This document shows positions 48,343-59,968 of a stretch of 64,000 nucleotides of DNA, piece after piece. Each line of letters begins with the position of its first letter. The stretch's first letter is position 1. The notes beneath the pieces were generated by a model, which saw only the letters and a list, made by a program, of their open reading frames with translations, searched no databases and was not told the DNA's origin. Location of the stretch: assembly GCF_910589235.1 (NCBI RefSeq), contig NC_060961.1, positions 2,997,001-3,061,000 on the forward strand. Direction: 5' to 3'. Origin of the DNA: Vespa crabro (Eukaryota; Arthropoda; Insecta; Hymenoptera; Vespidae). Both the position numbers and the translations under genes were made by a program.

Positions 48343-49462
48343 AGACTAGGTTCGAGATTTGCTGGTCGCCAAAACAGGAATAGTCGAATCAGAAATTTGA
48401 CGGTGTTTCATCAGAATAAAATTAATAGATATAATTAATGAACATCGTAAAATATTAAGGTTCAATAATAATCTCTGTCATGTAACTACGTTATACGTCT
48501 TGAATTTGTTATATATATATATATATATTATTTATAATCTTGGCTTGATTTTATTCATTATTTATCTAGTACATCTAGTAATTGAAGAAAATGTAATATC
48601 AAAATTACCAATTTGGTTCTAAAACGAATTAGTTTGCAACAATCAACGATATCTGAAATTCAAACTTTATTTTATAAACGTAATAGAGATCGTATTTATC
48701 TTAATAATAAACTTGGTTTTCTAACGTGACTATCTCGGTTATAATAAGCATAAATCTCTTGCTTATAACCAATAGAATATACCTTCCGACACGCGAACTA
48801 TTCTACCACTTAACAAGCAACCACTGTTAAAAATTAATGAGAAAAGTATGCAAGATTCCTATCCTATCGTACAATACGATTACTCCTCTTCGTCATTTCG
48901 TGATACTTCAAGTAATAACTTGCTCATTTTCCTAACTCTGAAGAAAATAGAAAGAAAGTTGAAGTTTCGTGTTAAAAAAGATATTCACATTTATAAAATA
49001 TAACTGAATACTTTAAGGAGTCCTCGGATCTTCAGAATTCATTGTTCTGACGCTGACCGAATTACCAAAACGTTGTCGATCGTAAACACGTAGCAAAGCT
49101 TTTTTCTGTGGTGTCGTAAATCTCGTTTTATACTTTTCAAGGGTCTGCTTTTTTCAGATGTTTTATATCACTCAGTTTATTGCAGAAACGAAATGTACGC
49201 TATTATATTTCGAACTACTGGTATGTTGATCGAATAAGATATGTGTAACCAATAACATGGAATATGTAGTATAACGTATTTGAGTACAATAAACAAGACC
49301 GTAATCCGATTTATTGTTAAATTATAATTATATCAAATAAACACAATACTTTGAACGTGATATAAGCTCGATTTATGCGAGAGATTATCGATGGTGAAAG
49401 CCGGATTATACCGAAACGATTTCTCTTTTTAAATTCTCGTCTTAACGATCCGTACGAAACGA
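48343..49462. other. Non-genic AT-rich stretch
   Basis: A short (TA)n run at 48510-48528. Stops are frequent in all frames. Nothing seen. Confidence 0.6.
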
Positions 49463-49681
49463 TTAGCGAGGTCCATCGTAGCCTGAAAAGAGTCTCATAG
49501 AGACAACGCGGAAAAACCTCTTATCCTCGACAAATCCGCGAAGAACTGGCAACGACGTCTCACAAAATCCGCTCAGATCAAGGAGTAATTTTTCCAGCAG
49601 AGCAAAGCTTCTCGCATCTAGCCGGCTGAACGTTATAGTTGTCATTATTCCGGAGGGTATAGCTTCCAATCCGCGATCCAT
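49463..49681 (-). CDS. Candidate 72-aa ORF, unknown
   Basis: A minus-strand ATG at 49681 in strong context (AAAAATGG) opens MDRGLEAIPSGIMTTITFSR, continues LDARSFALLEKLLLDLSGFC and ends RVVSMRLFSGYDGPR. It is free of simple repeats, with amphipathic Leu-rich segments near residues 26-40. Just upstream on the minus strand is a (GA)n tract (49690-49716 on the plus strand as CT). There is no signal peptide and no recognised domain. It is among the most protein-like ATG-started frames in the window, but homology is lacking. Confidence 0.3.
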   Translation of the reverse strand: MDRGLEAIPSGIMTTITFSRLDARSFALLEKLLLDLSGFCETSLPVLRGFVEDKRFFRVVSMRLFSGYDGPR

Positions 49682-50152
49682 TTTTATCCCTCTTTCTCTC
49701 TCTCTCTCTCTCTCTCCCTCTCTTTCACTCTCCCTTTACGCCTAAAACTTTAGTCTAGAAAAGAAATACAGCGTTTATCCGATTCCTGTCCACAATTTCT
49801 CTCGCTGTTTCATTTCAATAGATAGAACGTAATTGAGTTAGGGTATCTTTTCAGAAGAGATTCCTCGAGAGAAATTTTTCATAAAAGTGAATAACGAAGA
49901 AATGGGAATACCGTCGGTACGTCGATGAACAAACGAATTTCTTGAATCGATCGACTACGAATGAAAAGAAAAGATCTCTCTTTGAAGTTAGAGGATACAC
50001 AGAAACGTTAATGGCACGGGGTTTCGAAGGGCAAACGGAGTTGCTATTTGATGGAGTATAAGGTGATAGGACGATGAAACAACATAAATGGAATACGAAA
50101 GAACATACATATGTATATATGTATATAGATATGTATCTGCATAGTATCGACT
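49682..50152. other. Short CT tract and open minus frame
   Basis: CT tract at 49690-49738. A 114-codon minus frame (49851-50195) overlaps the start of the next ORF in another frame. It contains a TA-rich Tyr/Ile segment, and I do not call it. Confidence 0.4.
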
Positions 50153-50350
50153 CTACCAACTTTCTTTGAAATCGGCAATCATTCTGCTTTTCCATTTCTC
50201 CACTTCAATCTCCCCATGTCGATGATTGTCTTTTTGATTGGAAAGCATCGTAATATGGTTTTCCACGCCAGTCACACGCAAATCTTTTCCTCCTAAAACA
50301 AAGTCCAATGAACTTTTTCGTTTCTTTATATATTTAAATGCGAGAGACAT
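50153..50350 (-). CDS. Candidate 65-aa basic ORF
   Basis: A minus-strand ATG at 50350 (A at -3) opens MSLAFKYIKKRKSSLDFVLG, then GKDLRVTGVENHITMLSNQK and ends KSRMIADFKESW. It is basic and repeat-free. A possible 5' splice site (GTTG|GTAGAG) overlaps the stop. It lies 470 bases upstream, in minus orientation, of the ORF at 49463-49681, and a third minus ORF follows at 51519-51710; I found no splice sites that join them. No homologue is recognised. Confidence 0.28.
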   Translation of the reverse strand: MSLAFKYIKKRKSSLDFVLGGKDLRVTGVENHITMLSNQKDNHRHGEIEVEKWKSRMIADFKESW

Positions 50351-51518
50351 CTTTGTGTCTCAAAAATTCTTCAAAAAAAAAAAAAATATATATATATATA
50401 TATCTGATTTATAAAAAATTATACTTAGATTTACCAGTGTATAAATATAACATGATTTAATGAAAACGTCGAGAATTCGGGGTTTTAGTATAGTTATACG
50501 CAAACGCAAGGGGATTTTCACGTAAACCCTACTTATCCGCTAAAGTTATTCAGAGAATGAAGATACTCCTATCGGCGAACGTCACACCCACCATGTGACA
50601 GGATCAGTTCAGAATAACGAATGAGCCTGTATGCTGGGCGATAACGTTTGCGTTATAACTTTACAATGATCGTCAGCGTGTAAGTACTATACTCCATTAT
50701 CGTGTACCTATATAAATTCAGTTCATTCTCCGACTCACGTGTGTACTTACTCTAAAACACAGAGAGAATTATTGACATTAAATTTGCAATGCAATGACGA
50801 ATGTCTGGCGAATCAAGCGTTTTCGAGAATTTCAAAATTATCGCTCAGAGGCGAATTTCTCGATGAATTTGAAAAACATCACTACGCATTTTATGCTATC
50901 CAATTCTCGTTTTCAGCTAATATTTGCGAAGGTAAATGAGAGCGATTAATAAAAATATTCCAATAACCCTTATCGTTGATTTTACTTTGCTATGAAGCTC
51001 GATATAAACCGACCGAAACGATGTGATACGACGTTGACCTATTCATTTCGATAAAATAGAATATAAACGAAAATATCTGAGATATATAGAATACATTGTG
51101 GATAATAATATAAGCATTTACAATACTGTAAAATCGATTTTTATTAAATATGCCATATAAATTGTATTTAAGCAATTTATCTACTAAAAATAATTTCATT
51201 AAAAACTACGGCATGAAACGACATAAAAATCAAATCTTTGAACTTTTATATTAATTAACTTTGATAATGTACGATATTACTTTTTCAATAATTATACATA
51301 TAAGATAATTTTTCTCTGAATATAATTAAAAGAAAAATACATCTTCCGTTTACAGATGAGCTTTCATATTATAAAGTTGGCCGATAGTTCGCAACGATAA
51401 AATAAAAAAGAACGACAAAAACAAGATATAAAGATAGAAAAAAGAAAGAGAGAGAGAGAGAGAGAGAGAAATGTAGGAAGAGTGGGATGGGCGAGAATAA
51501 AACGGTGCAAGCCGTATT
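50351..51518. other. Non-genic stretch
   Basis: Poly-A/TA tract at 50374-50402, a GA run at 51447-51470, AT-rich DNA. A plus frame at 50739-50939 starts at GTG and is not called. Confidence 0.5.
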
Positions 51519-51710
51519 TTACTTTTTCATGAATCCCCACGTTGTGGTGCAATAATTGCGAATATCGGGATATCGATCGTAATCTGGAGAACTCCGTTTT
51601 GAGCATAAATCTGGCTTATCTGTGAACCAGCAACAACGCAAACTACCTTCCTCATAGTCCGGAAGCATCGCCAAACTTGTTATTGTTATTAGCCACTCGA
51701 AAGCCATCAT
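51519..51710 (-). CDS. Candidate small Cys-containing protein (63 aa)
   Basis: A minus-strand frame begins with two ATGs (51710 and 51707), the second in strong context. It reads MMAFEWLITITSLAMLPDYE, then EGSLRCCWFTDKPDLCSKRS and ends YCTTTWGFMKK. Residues 7-16 are hydrophobic, as in a weak signal peptide, though Glu5 is unusual. Four cysteines (26, 27, 36, 54) lie in a polar, aromatic-rich remainder, which resembles small secreted peptides in outline only. A different minus frame overlaps but is repeat-derived downstream. No family is recognised, and expression evidence would be decisive. Confidence 0.3.
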   Translation of the reverse strand: MMAFEWLITITSLAMLPDYEEGSLRCCWFTDKPDLCSKRSSPDYDRYPDIRNYCTTTWGFMKK

Positions 51711-53925
51711 GATCTCATGCCGATATAATTTTCAAAATCCACAGAGAAGATACCGACTATTTTGGGCATCTGCCTTGATATCATACGATCTAATCGTAAC
51801 GTTAACGTCTCAAATGAATCCTATTTTCTGTATTGAATGTGAATCGAGAAATTTAATTAATAATTAGCGATACGATGCGAATTTTAATTAGGTATTTAAC
51901 TGCTTCCCGTAAACGAAACGAACATTAAAATGCATCCGATTCAATTTATTTTTGATTATCTATTATTTTGCTTATTCAAGTTGATGTATTTAACGAGAGA
52001 TATTTTTATTATACTTTGTTACAATAATTATATTTGAATTCATATAATGACAATGAGAATAATAAATGAAAAAGAAAATATCGAAAAATCGCTCTTTAAA
52101 TAACCGACGAATAAAGTGCACTTACAGACGGACTACTATATTTGAAATTCTCGAGTGAAGAGAAATGGTGTGCGGTAAAGAATAATAACCATTTCAAGAG
52201 CACTGTACTAATCGTTCGCACCGCCTTCATTTGCGTGCACTGAAGGGACAAAGGAAGCTATATCGGGCTTCTCTTGTTACGTAGTAAGAAGAGTGCCCGG
52301 CAATAAAATAAAGTGGCCGATGTAACAAGTAGAAAAGAGGAAATGGAAATAGGGGTGAAAGAGAGAAAGAGAGAGAAAGAGGTACAGAAGAGTAGAAAGA
52401 CCTCTAACGCGTCCAGCCTAACCGCGTCCACTTACTGGTGCAAATTTTAGCGAAATTGTCGTGCATCCGTGCGAGTCGTTTCTTCGAGATGAGGGTCGAA
52501 GCCATTCAAAGTCCACTCGAAAAACATTCGTACGTGCATTGTACGTCCTCCTTGCGGTCCATTTGAGATGATTCACAATCCTTTTCCTTTCTAACAAATT
52601 TTCTAACAACGTTTATCACATCACTAGCGTGATTCAAGTGTAACACTACAACGAAATAAAAAGACACGAGATATAATAATAACAAGTAGAATAATTTTTA
52701 TCGAAACTTTGAAGAAATGTTACAAATTTTAGCAGAAAATTCATTTTGCTCTATTCTTTTTTACAATGTCAAAATTGTTACAAACAAACGAATTGAAAGA
52801 TTATTTTATTAGTGGATTAAATAAACTCGATCTCTGTTATGGATTATTTTGTATTTTATATATATATATATATCCCACAAATACGTTTTATGTTTGATAT
52901 GTACTTGATGTACATACGATATACATACATCGTGCTTATATAGATATATACCTACATATTAAAACCGGAATGCTGTACTCTACCAAAAGCTAACCATTAA
53001 AAAGAATTCTACTACTTCAAAAAGAGGATAGTTTTGAATATTGACTGAAGTGAGCGATATGTTCATTCAATGTACCGAGTTGTATGTAACTTTTTTTCAG
53101 AGACTTCCTAACTAACAGATTTTTCGTCGTATAGTCGAATAAAATAGTAGGCACTCAAATATCGACTAACATCAATTAATCTCGATAAAAACTCGATATC
53201 ACTGGTCGCATTGGTAAAAAGTACGATGAAGAAAATAAAAATAAATAAATTATATTTCGACATAAATCGTTCCGTTCCTTTCTCGATACTTCCAATATGA
53301 ATCCAATTATCGTCTATCCATCGTGATTTATTAATTTCTGTCAGCCAAGAATACGCTCTTTCCTCTGCTTCAATAGGTAAATATATTGAAGAACAAAATC
53401 CCTTTTTCTGTTTCCTTTTCCTCTGACTTTTTCCTCTTTTAATAAAATTTCTTGGAAATCATACCGATTCGGATATACTCCATTACGTTCAACATACTTC
53501 TATATTCTATAAAGTCCAGTAAAAGCGAAAAATTGAACTTGTCTTTCCTGATTTTGTGAACTTTTCATCCTGGTATGCGTCATGAATATTCCAAATGGAT
53601 TCTGTAAAATCGAGTATTGTTCACAGGTGACAGTCAGTGCAAAATCCATGAATTGAATCATACATTTTCTCTTATATTACATAGACAAAAATGAAGTGAA
53701 ATTTAACTATCATGGTACGCTCATGTCGAATTTGTATGTCGTTCGATCTCCAAAATGCTACTGACAACGTTTGATGCATCCAAACTGGATTTACATGTCA
53801 CGGCTTTTGGATTTTAGCCAAATTGGCTGCACCTGATTTCGATCGACGTGCCCGGGGCATTACGCTATTTTATACAGCACTGAAGTTGATCCCAAAACGT
53901 TGCTGGTGCTTACAGTTTAGACCCC
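51711..53925. other. Non-genic stretch
   Basis: AT-rich DNA with GC-richer patches at 52130-52300 and 52410-52570. The latter has a 63-codon minus frame starting at TTG (reading WTARRTYNARTNVFRVDFEW) that I leave uncalled. Short TA run near 52857-52873. Confidence 0.5.
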
Positions 53926-54156
53926 ATGGTCGACACCAAGTTCGACCGTTCGACTTTACGATCCCAAGTTTCAATGGCGCCCACAAATGACGGACCTGCG
54001 ACGAAGCATCCGCTCTACGATCACCTCCCCTTCGGACATGACGTCAAGAACAATCCTTCGTTATCCCGAAGGAATTCCTCTAGCATTTTCGAAGATTTAT
54101 GTAATTTGTATTTGCATAGAATGTTTCATCGGAATAAAATTAAATTTCTCTTATAG
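53926..54156 (+). CDS. Candidate 76-aa ORF, unknown
   Basis: An ATG (CCCCATGG) at 53926 opens MVDTKFDRSTLRSQVSMAPT, then NDGPATKHPLYDHLPFGHDV and SLSRRNSSSIFEDLCNLYLH. It is polar, repeat-free and in a GC-rich island (about 53740-54100). A possible 3' splice site (GGTGCTTACAG) lies 11 bases upstream, and a TGACGTCA site at 54039-54046 is inside the frame. A second plus frame (53987-54175) overlaps. No recognised motif. Confidence 0.25.
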   Translation: MVDTKFDRSTLRSQVSMAPTNDGPATKHPLYDHLPFGHDVKNNPSLSRRNSSSIFEDLCNLYLHRMFHRNKIKFLL

Positions 54157-55348
54157 AAAATTCAAATCGGTATAAATTAAAAAGCGAATTGAAATTGTGA
54201 AAAATACTTAAAATAAAACTTGCTTCATTCAGTAAGAATATTTTAAAAAAATTGACGTGATCTTTATTTTACACGGTGTAAAATCGTAATAACATTGATA
54301 TCGTTTTTATTAATATGATACAAACGTCATTTATAAATTATGAAAGTTATCACCATATCGATACTAGAACCGTACTTATTAAGTAGCCATGTTAAACTTA
54401 GTGATTTATACAAATCCTAGTCATAGTTATATAGTTTCAGCATTTAAATACATGCGCTAATTTCTATCAACGATCGAGAGATTTCAATTACAATCTCATT
54501 ACAATATTCCTGCATTTCGTGTATTTCTCTTGGAACATGAAATTTCCATTGAGTTTATGACATATTGATGAGCAAGAAGGAAAACATAATTTTCTAGTCA
54601 AGCGATTCACACGGTTTAAATAATTCGTATCCAATAACGTCAGCAATTTCTCTTCGTTTTCCATTTAAATATTTGAATATCTTGTAAGGTGTTTTTTTAT
54701 TTAAAATCAACTGGCAGTTAAACGAAATTTGATTCTTGCAATTTAAAAAAATTTTTTCTTAACAATTTCTTTTAAATCTTTTAATCGCAAATAGAACCAA
54801 CTATAATTCGTGTGCTTCGTTAAAACGTTTCTCCTCTCTTATCTTTGATGAGTTTTAAAAGAAAAGTAGAAACGAGTAAAAGAAAAAAGTTTGTAGAAAA
54901 CATCTAAAATAAAGAAACGTGTAAAAGGAAAGTAAGTGAGAAGGGAAGGAGAAAAAGATTTAGCGTCACGTAAGACGAATCGTTGAGTCCGCGTGTGACG
55001 CGAATAAGAGGATAGAGGCAAGCAAGAGGACGCGAAAGGACTCGAGAAAAGTCGGGAGGGTTCGAGCCATTGCCGCATTGCACCCTCGCTCACGCGATTT
55101 CGCCTCTATCGATTCGCGATGCTTTCCCTCTTTGATCCCGCATTATTATATTTACTACTATCCCTTTCAATCCTGTCGTTTTTAAAAAATTGCTTATCTA
55201 TTCTTTACTTTTTTTTATCCGACATTATTTCATTCATTCATTTAGCAAGCATCAATAATAATAACGTCTGATAATAATATTTGCCATCGCTTATTGCATT
55301 TTAATCCTTCAATCCCTATTATTACGATCAAACCGTTAAAAAGTCATG

Positions 55349-55383
<35 letters not shown>

Positions 55384-55643
55384 AGAAAAAAAAGGAAATA
55401 AGATTTAATTGAAGAAAAAATTTCAAATTAGAGGAAGGCACTAATGATAACTGTCTCATGTCTTTAATAATTCGAAATATTACTCGGAAAGCTTTCCCTT
55501 TAGAGAAGCAAATATGGGTGAAAATTTTTTTAAAAGTAAAAGAAATTTCTTTACTTATTAGAGTGAAAATCTACTGCCCCTTAAATTAATCATTCTTAAA
55601 TAAAATTATTATGTAATTATATTATATTAGAGTGTTTTCTCTC

Positions 55644-55696
<53 letters not shown>

Positions 55697-55740
55697 GTCT
55701 CTCTTTCTCTCTTTTCACCGCGACTAACTTGTTTCGGTAA
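54157..55740. other. Non-genic stretch
   Basis: AT-rich DNA, poly-A at 55353-55380 and a long CT array at 55635-55712. A GC-richer patch at 54960-55120 is open on the minus strand without an ATG. Confidence 0.55.
55635..55712. repeat. (CT)n array, interrupted
   Basis: CT repeat of about 75 bases with CCCT and GTCT interruptions. Confidence 0.97.
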
Positions 55741-56109
55741 ATGCGAAATATATGGGAAACGACATATCTTTTCCGGATATACGTTACTTGCATGCATATC
55801 TGCAATATTCATTCTTATATTTGTAACATTTTTCTCATAATCTCGAGATTTTCGCACGTATTTATCGGCCACTTTGAAAAATTCAAAACGAGCTACCGGT
55901 ACAGCCGCACATTCTTCTTCGCCGCTTCGTCAGAGGGAATTTTGCGGCTTTCGACCCGTGGGATTTGGAAAATGCGGTACTTTGCAGCTGTGCAATATGC
56001 TCTCGCCCCTCGCGCGAAGCCAGAACTTGCGCCATGGAACTTTCGGTGTACAGTCACTGTTACGAATTATGTTAAATGGTCTTCGTCCTTCGCGAGAAAC
56101 ATTTTGTAA
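55741..56109 (+). CDS. Candidate 122-aa ORF, longest non-repetitive ATG frame
   Basis: An ATG at 55741 opens MRNIWETTYLFRIYVTCMHI and runs 122 codons without simple repeats. The C-terminal half lies in a GC-rich island and reads EGILRLSTRGIWKMRYFAAV then QYALAPRAKPELAPWNFRCT. The N-terminal third is hydrophobic and aromatic and might be membrane-associated. A second plus frame is open over 55874-56179 without ATG, so the island simply has few stops and the true frame is uncertain. It sits immediately after a CT array. No domain is recognised. Confidence 0.28.
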   Translation: MRNIWETTYLFRIYVTCMHICNIHSYICNIFLIISRFSHVFIGHFEKFKTSYRYSRTFFFAASSEGILRLSTRGIWKMRYFAAVQYALAPRAKPELAPWNFRCTVTVTNYVKWSSSFARNIL

Positions 56110-57100
56110 ATTACAAGAAAAATCACTTTTTAAATCTTTCCTGTTTACTGAATTATTGTCTTTATTGCTAATGCAATAATATTATTACATTTAACGAATA
56201 ATACTGTAAATTCAATAAAATGTTACTTTAATTAATTGAACGAACATCAGGGAATTTTTTTGTTTGAACAACGAATAAGTAAAATAATTGAATATCTATT
56301 GTTTATCTATTAGTTTTGATATTAAAATTCTAAACTTTCGATATGGTAAGAAAAGAAATTTTTTGAACGACTGTACGTCACATCACCTATTGCGCGAAGA
56401 TATCTGTTCTTTTGTAAGAACGTCTTCGCAATCCTTGTCTGCAAATTTTCCAAGAAAGATATAGTACGTATCTCTCTTTACAATGCGACGATACGCTTAA
56501 TACCATTTAATTAATTCAAAACCAAATCATTGGAATGAATCGTAGGAATACCGGAAAATGTTTTAAATATTTGGACTTCATTAAGTTCTTCGAAATATAG
56601 AAGAAAAATTATGCAAAATTTTGTATAAAAATCATGTAAAAATATATCTCTTTGAGAGCATTCCTACAAAGTAGAAAAAAGTTTTACCCATTAACTTAAA
56701 CTTTTTAAATTCATAGAAAATACGGAGAGCACGTTTCATGTTCTTCAAGAATCGCATTCCCGTAATCTCTCTCTCTCTCTCTCTTTCTCTCACGCGTGCG
56801 CGCGAGAGAGAGTGGTAGAAAGTTTCGTAGCCGGGAGCATGCACTCGAGTAAAATTCACCGTCATCTTTCGTGGTTGTGTTGCCTCGCGAGATTCTTGCC
56901 TTAAAATCATATGACTTGCAGCAGACAGTTTTGCCGCGTGCTGCCTAGTGAGCTTACAGGAATAAACGTAGGTATATATGAATTGTAGGAAAAGAGGAAG
57001 AGGGAAAGGCAGAGAGAGAGAGAGGGAGAGAGGAAGAGAGGAAGAGAGAGAGAGAGAGAGATAAATATATACACACACACAAACAGAGAGGGAGAGAGGG
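56110..57100. other. Non-genic stretch with GA arrays
   Basis: AT-rich to 56700, then a CT tract with GCGCGC (56767-56812) and a GA array at 57010-57062. The 214-codon minus frame spanning this stretch starts at TTG and contains the repeats in translation; not called. Confidence 0.5.
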
Positions 57101-57200
57101 AGAGGAGAAGTCGGAGAGAAACGAACGCGCTTTTCACGCACGAGCGAGCGCACACGAGCCGGGAAAATTCGTTGAAGGCGTCGAGCCTGAGACACGTTAA

Positions 57201-57422
57201 AGGTCTTCATCCGGCTGTGCACGGCTGGACGAGTGCGCGGCCGTCTGTAGTACGAGTGAAGGATGTTACCATCCAACTCTGAAGCTGCTGTTGCTGCCTC
57301 GGAGAAGCTCTTCTCGCAGACATTCTCACACGCTCGACGACAACAACGACAACGACTCCGACAACGACGACTACGATGTAGGTAGTGGCGGACGTTTCGC
57401 GAGTTTGCTTATGACGCCATAA
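57201..57422 (+). other. GC-rich island with 73-codon open frame
   Basis: Within a strong GC-rich island (about 57100-57540) a plus frame is open from a stop at 57198-57200 to TAA at 57420-57422. It reads SSGCARLDECAAVCSTSEGC (four Cys), a Leu-rich and Arg/Ser-rich part, then an Asp/Asn run (DDNNDNDSDNDDYDV). It has no early ATG, so it could be an exon or untranslated first exon. An ATG in strong context follows at 57452 (MADGERQRWNERGGCTRRVD), running into a (CT)n array. The layout resembles a gene's 5' end but no gene can be named. Confidence 0.28.
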
Positions 57423-57540
57423 GCAGTTGCCTCGCTCAACTCGCTAGAACGATGGCAGATGGAGAACGCCAGAGGTGGAACGAAAGGGGTGGATGTACAC
57501 GACGAGTAGATGGAACCATCCACCCATCCAAAGTCCACCT

Positions 57541-57542
<2 letters not shown>

Positions 57543-57599
<57 letters not shown>
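57543..57599. repeat. (CT)n microsatellite
   Basis: Pure CT run of about 55 bases. It gives Ser/Leu frames on the plus strand and Arg/Glu frames on the minus strand. Confidence 0.98.
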
Positions 57600-57602
<3 letters not shown>

Positions 57603-57781
57603 CTTTATCTTTCTCACTCATTTACACATCTCTGTGATCTCATTCTTGTCTTTCCTATTCTCTTATATTCTCTCAGGTCTCTCTCTCTCTCTCTCTCTCT
57701 CTATTTCTGTTTTTTCTTCATTTTTTTCTTAAACTTTCTATTTTTCTCGTCGTCCATTTCTTGTACCAAAGAACAAATACA

Positions 57782-57967
57782 ATGTTAGGAGGTTCTCCAT
57801 TTGAAGTTTCCACGAACTTGTTCGTCTTTCAGTGCATGACGCATCATGCGAAATTATTTGAACCTGCCGTGAAACAACACGTCAAGATGAAAAGATATAA
57901 GGATAATAATGATAATGACGACGACGACGACGACGACAAGGAAAAGGACAAGGATGCCTGGATTTAG
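57782..57967 (+). CDS. Candidate 61-aa ORF with acidic tail
   Basis: An ATG at 57782 (A at -3) opens MLGGSPFEVSTNLFVFQCMT, then HHAKLFEPAVKQHVKMKRYK, followed by an Asp-rich tail (DNNDNDDDDDDD) and KEKDKDAWI. The tail comes from a GAC trinucleotide run, so part of the frame is repeat-derived. The first 42 residues are repeat-free. It lies about 360 bases downstream of the GC-rich island at 57201-57422. No homologue is recognised. Confidence 0.22.
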   Translation: MLGGSPFEVSTNLFVFQCMTHHAKLFEPAVKQHVKMKRYKDNNDNDDDDDDDKEKDKDAWI

Positions 57968-58474
57968 GTATGCCAGAAGACATTTCGACAAACTCGTACA
58001 AGTTCTTATTGCTTAAGAAGAAACAGAAAGGAAAGTACTGAGTGAGAAAACATTTCTGTCTTTTTACATTTTGCCTTTTCATCCGAGAAGTAGATTCATT
58101 TATTTCCTATGAAATTCTTTTATGATTTCAAGAATTGAGATTATGGCTTAATATACCGAGTTAAGGCTTTTCATTTGTTATATTATTTAACTGTAAAAGA
58201 GAAGAAATTATTTGACTCGTAAAATTTTAATTGACGTTGCAGAACTACGGACTAGATATAATAATATAAAGCATTTAAATTCTAATTCTTTTGCATGATT
58301 TATGCGATATTGTTGGCGAAGATTATCATACGACGGAAATGGATCATAGAAAATCGTGGATAACGTGTAAGACAATTGATGTTTATGATCAATAAAATTT
58401 CGTATATCACGAAGGGATGAAGTTGTATGGTGGGTGGTATTCGAAAATTGAAGCCACTGCGGTGGAAATTAAAT

Positions 58475-58687
58475 TTAGGTATTAACCGTGCAGTCAGCAG
58501 ACGCTACTACTATGAGTTGACATTGTGCCAGGATAATAGACTCTGTTTCCGTAATTAACTCTCTGCAAAACATTGCGGTCTGTGCGTTTGCTCTTCGACC
58601 AATGTAATTACTGCTACCCGGCGCACGCGTTATTTCGCTACACGAAACCTTTTCATTCACGAAAAACGGATCCGATAAACACGACGT
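58475..58687 (-). CDS. Candidate internal exon, open 70 codons
   Basis: A GC-richer patch is open on the minus strand from 58687 to TAA at 58475. It reads NEKVSCSEITRAPGSSNYIG, then RRANAQTAMFCRELITETES and IILAQCQLIVVASADCTVNT. Composition is balanced, with four cysteines, and is repeat-free. No ATG lies near the 5' end (the first is mid-frame), so it would be an internal or terminal exon. Its 3' splice site is not evident. No family is recognised. Confidence 0.25.
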   Translation of the reverse strand, partial: TSCLSDPFFVNEKVSCSEITRAPGSSNYIGRRANAQTAMFCRELITETESIILAQCQLIVVASADCTVNT

Positions 58688-59918
58688 TCATTATCATGCC
58701 ACTTCAATTATATCCTCGATGTCTTCCTGCTTGATGATTTGATTCAGTCATTTTACGATGTGACAAATTATCATTTATTGACGTAACAAGAAAAGCTATA
58801 AGTTCATATGTTACTTTTCTATTTTCTTATTTCTTCATTTTATAATACATTACTCGAAAGAGCTTACGCCAAATTTTTTCTAATCAAACAGCAGATTATA
58901 ATTTATTTCAACTTTCGATAGTAGAATAAAATCGTCGATAAAAATATATAAAATAAAAGTTTCGATGGCATACGAACCGTACTTGATATTTACTGAATAT
59001 ATTATGATTAATACAATGGATTAACGACTTTGTCTCTTTAATATTTGTCTTTAATATTTCTCAAATTTTTTTCCTCGTACGATTGAATATGTTTCTTTCT
59101 AAAAGTGCCGCGTTTCAAATATTTATAATATAAAATTTTTTAAAACATGGTGAACTGAAGTCACTGTATGTTATTTTAAAGACAATCATTATTTCAATAT
59201 TGTCGCGAACCAACAAGAATAGTCTACAAGAACTGACTTTCTGAAAGTCTCTTACAAATTAATCACTATTTTTTTATTTTGGCGTGTGGTATTATTTCAT
59301 AACCTATTTAAAATTTAATGCGGTCTAATATTCCCTATAGGTTCAGATAAGTTTTTCTAAGTTATGATATTTCTTGAATCGTTACTATTTATTCGTGCTT
59401 GTTCATTTATCGCGATTTTAACGTTTTTAACATCGAAAATGTTTCGTTCTGTTTTTAGATTCTTTTCTTAACGTTCGTTTCGTTTTCTTTTCATTCGCGT
59501 GTTATATCACATAAGACAAGATAAAAAAAAAAAGAAAAAAAAAAAAAATAGAACATATTGTTGCCAGGATCCTAAGAAGAGTCAGCTCCCAAAGGGAGTA
59601 AGAAAGAGATGAAAAAGGGTAAAGAGAAATTTTCTTCGTCGCGACGTCGACCCATTTGTATCTGCAACGATGTCTCAATGGACCCCATGTTTCGCTTTTC
59701 CGTTAGAATAATATATTGTTGCGTATATTCCGTATAAATGAATATTCTAGTAGACCGCAAACGCGTCGGCCCCGATATTCAACCTAGCTAAGCTCGATAC
59801 CACCGACGAGCTACGAGCTTTTGCGTCATAACTAAAACAAGGCTTTTTGGAAAACTCGTCGACGATGTCGTTGGAATTAATGACGGCTCTACCTCGATAG
59901 TATCGTTGAACGTGCTTG

Positions 59919-59919
<1 letters not shown>

Positions 59920-59963
<44 letters not shown>
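59920..59963. repeat. (TA)n microsatellite
   Basis: Pure TA run of about 44 bases. Confidence 0.97.

Positions 59964-59968
<5 letters not shown>

Noticed and set aside
56632..57276. 214-codon minus-strand open frame
   Set aside because: Starts at TTG and crosses GA/CT arrays that supply the Ser/Leu and Arg/Glu runs; only the GC-rich island at its upstream end has coding character, and that favours the plus strand.
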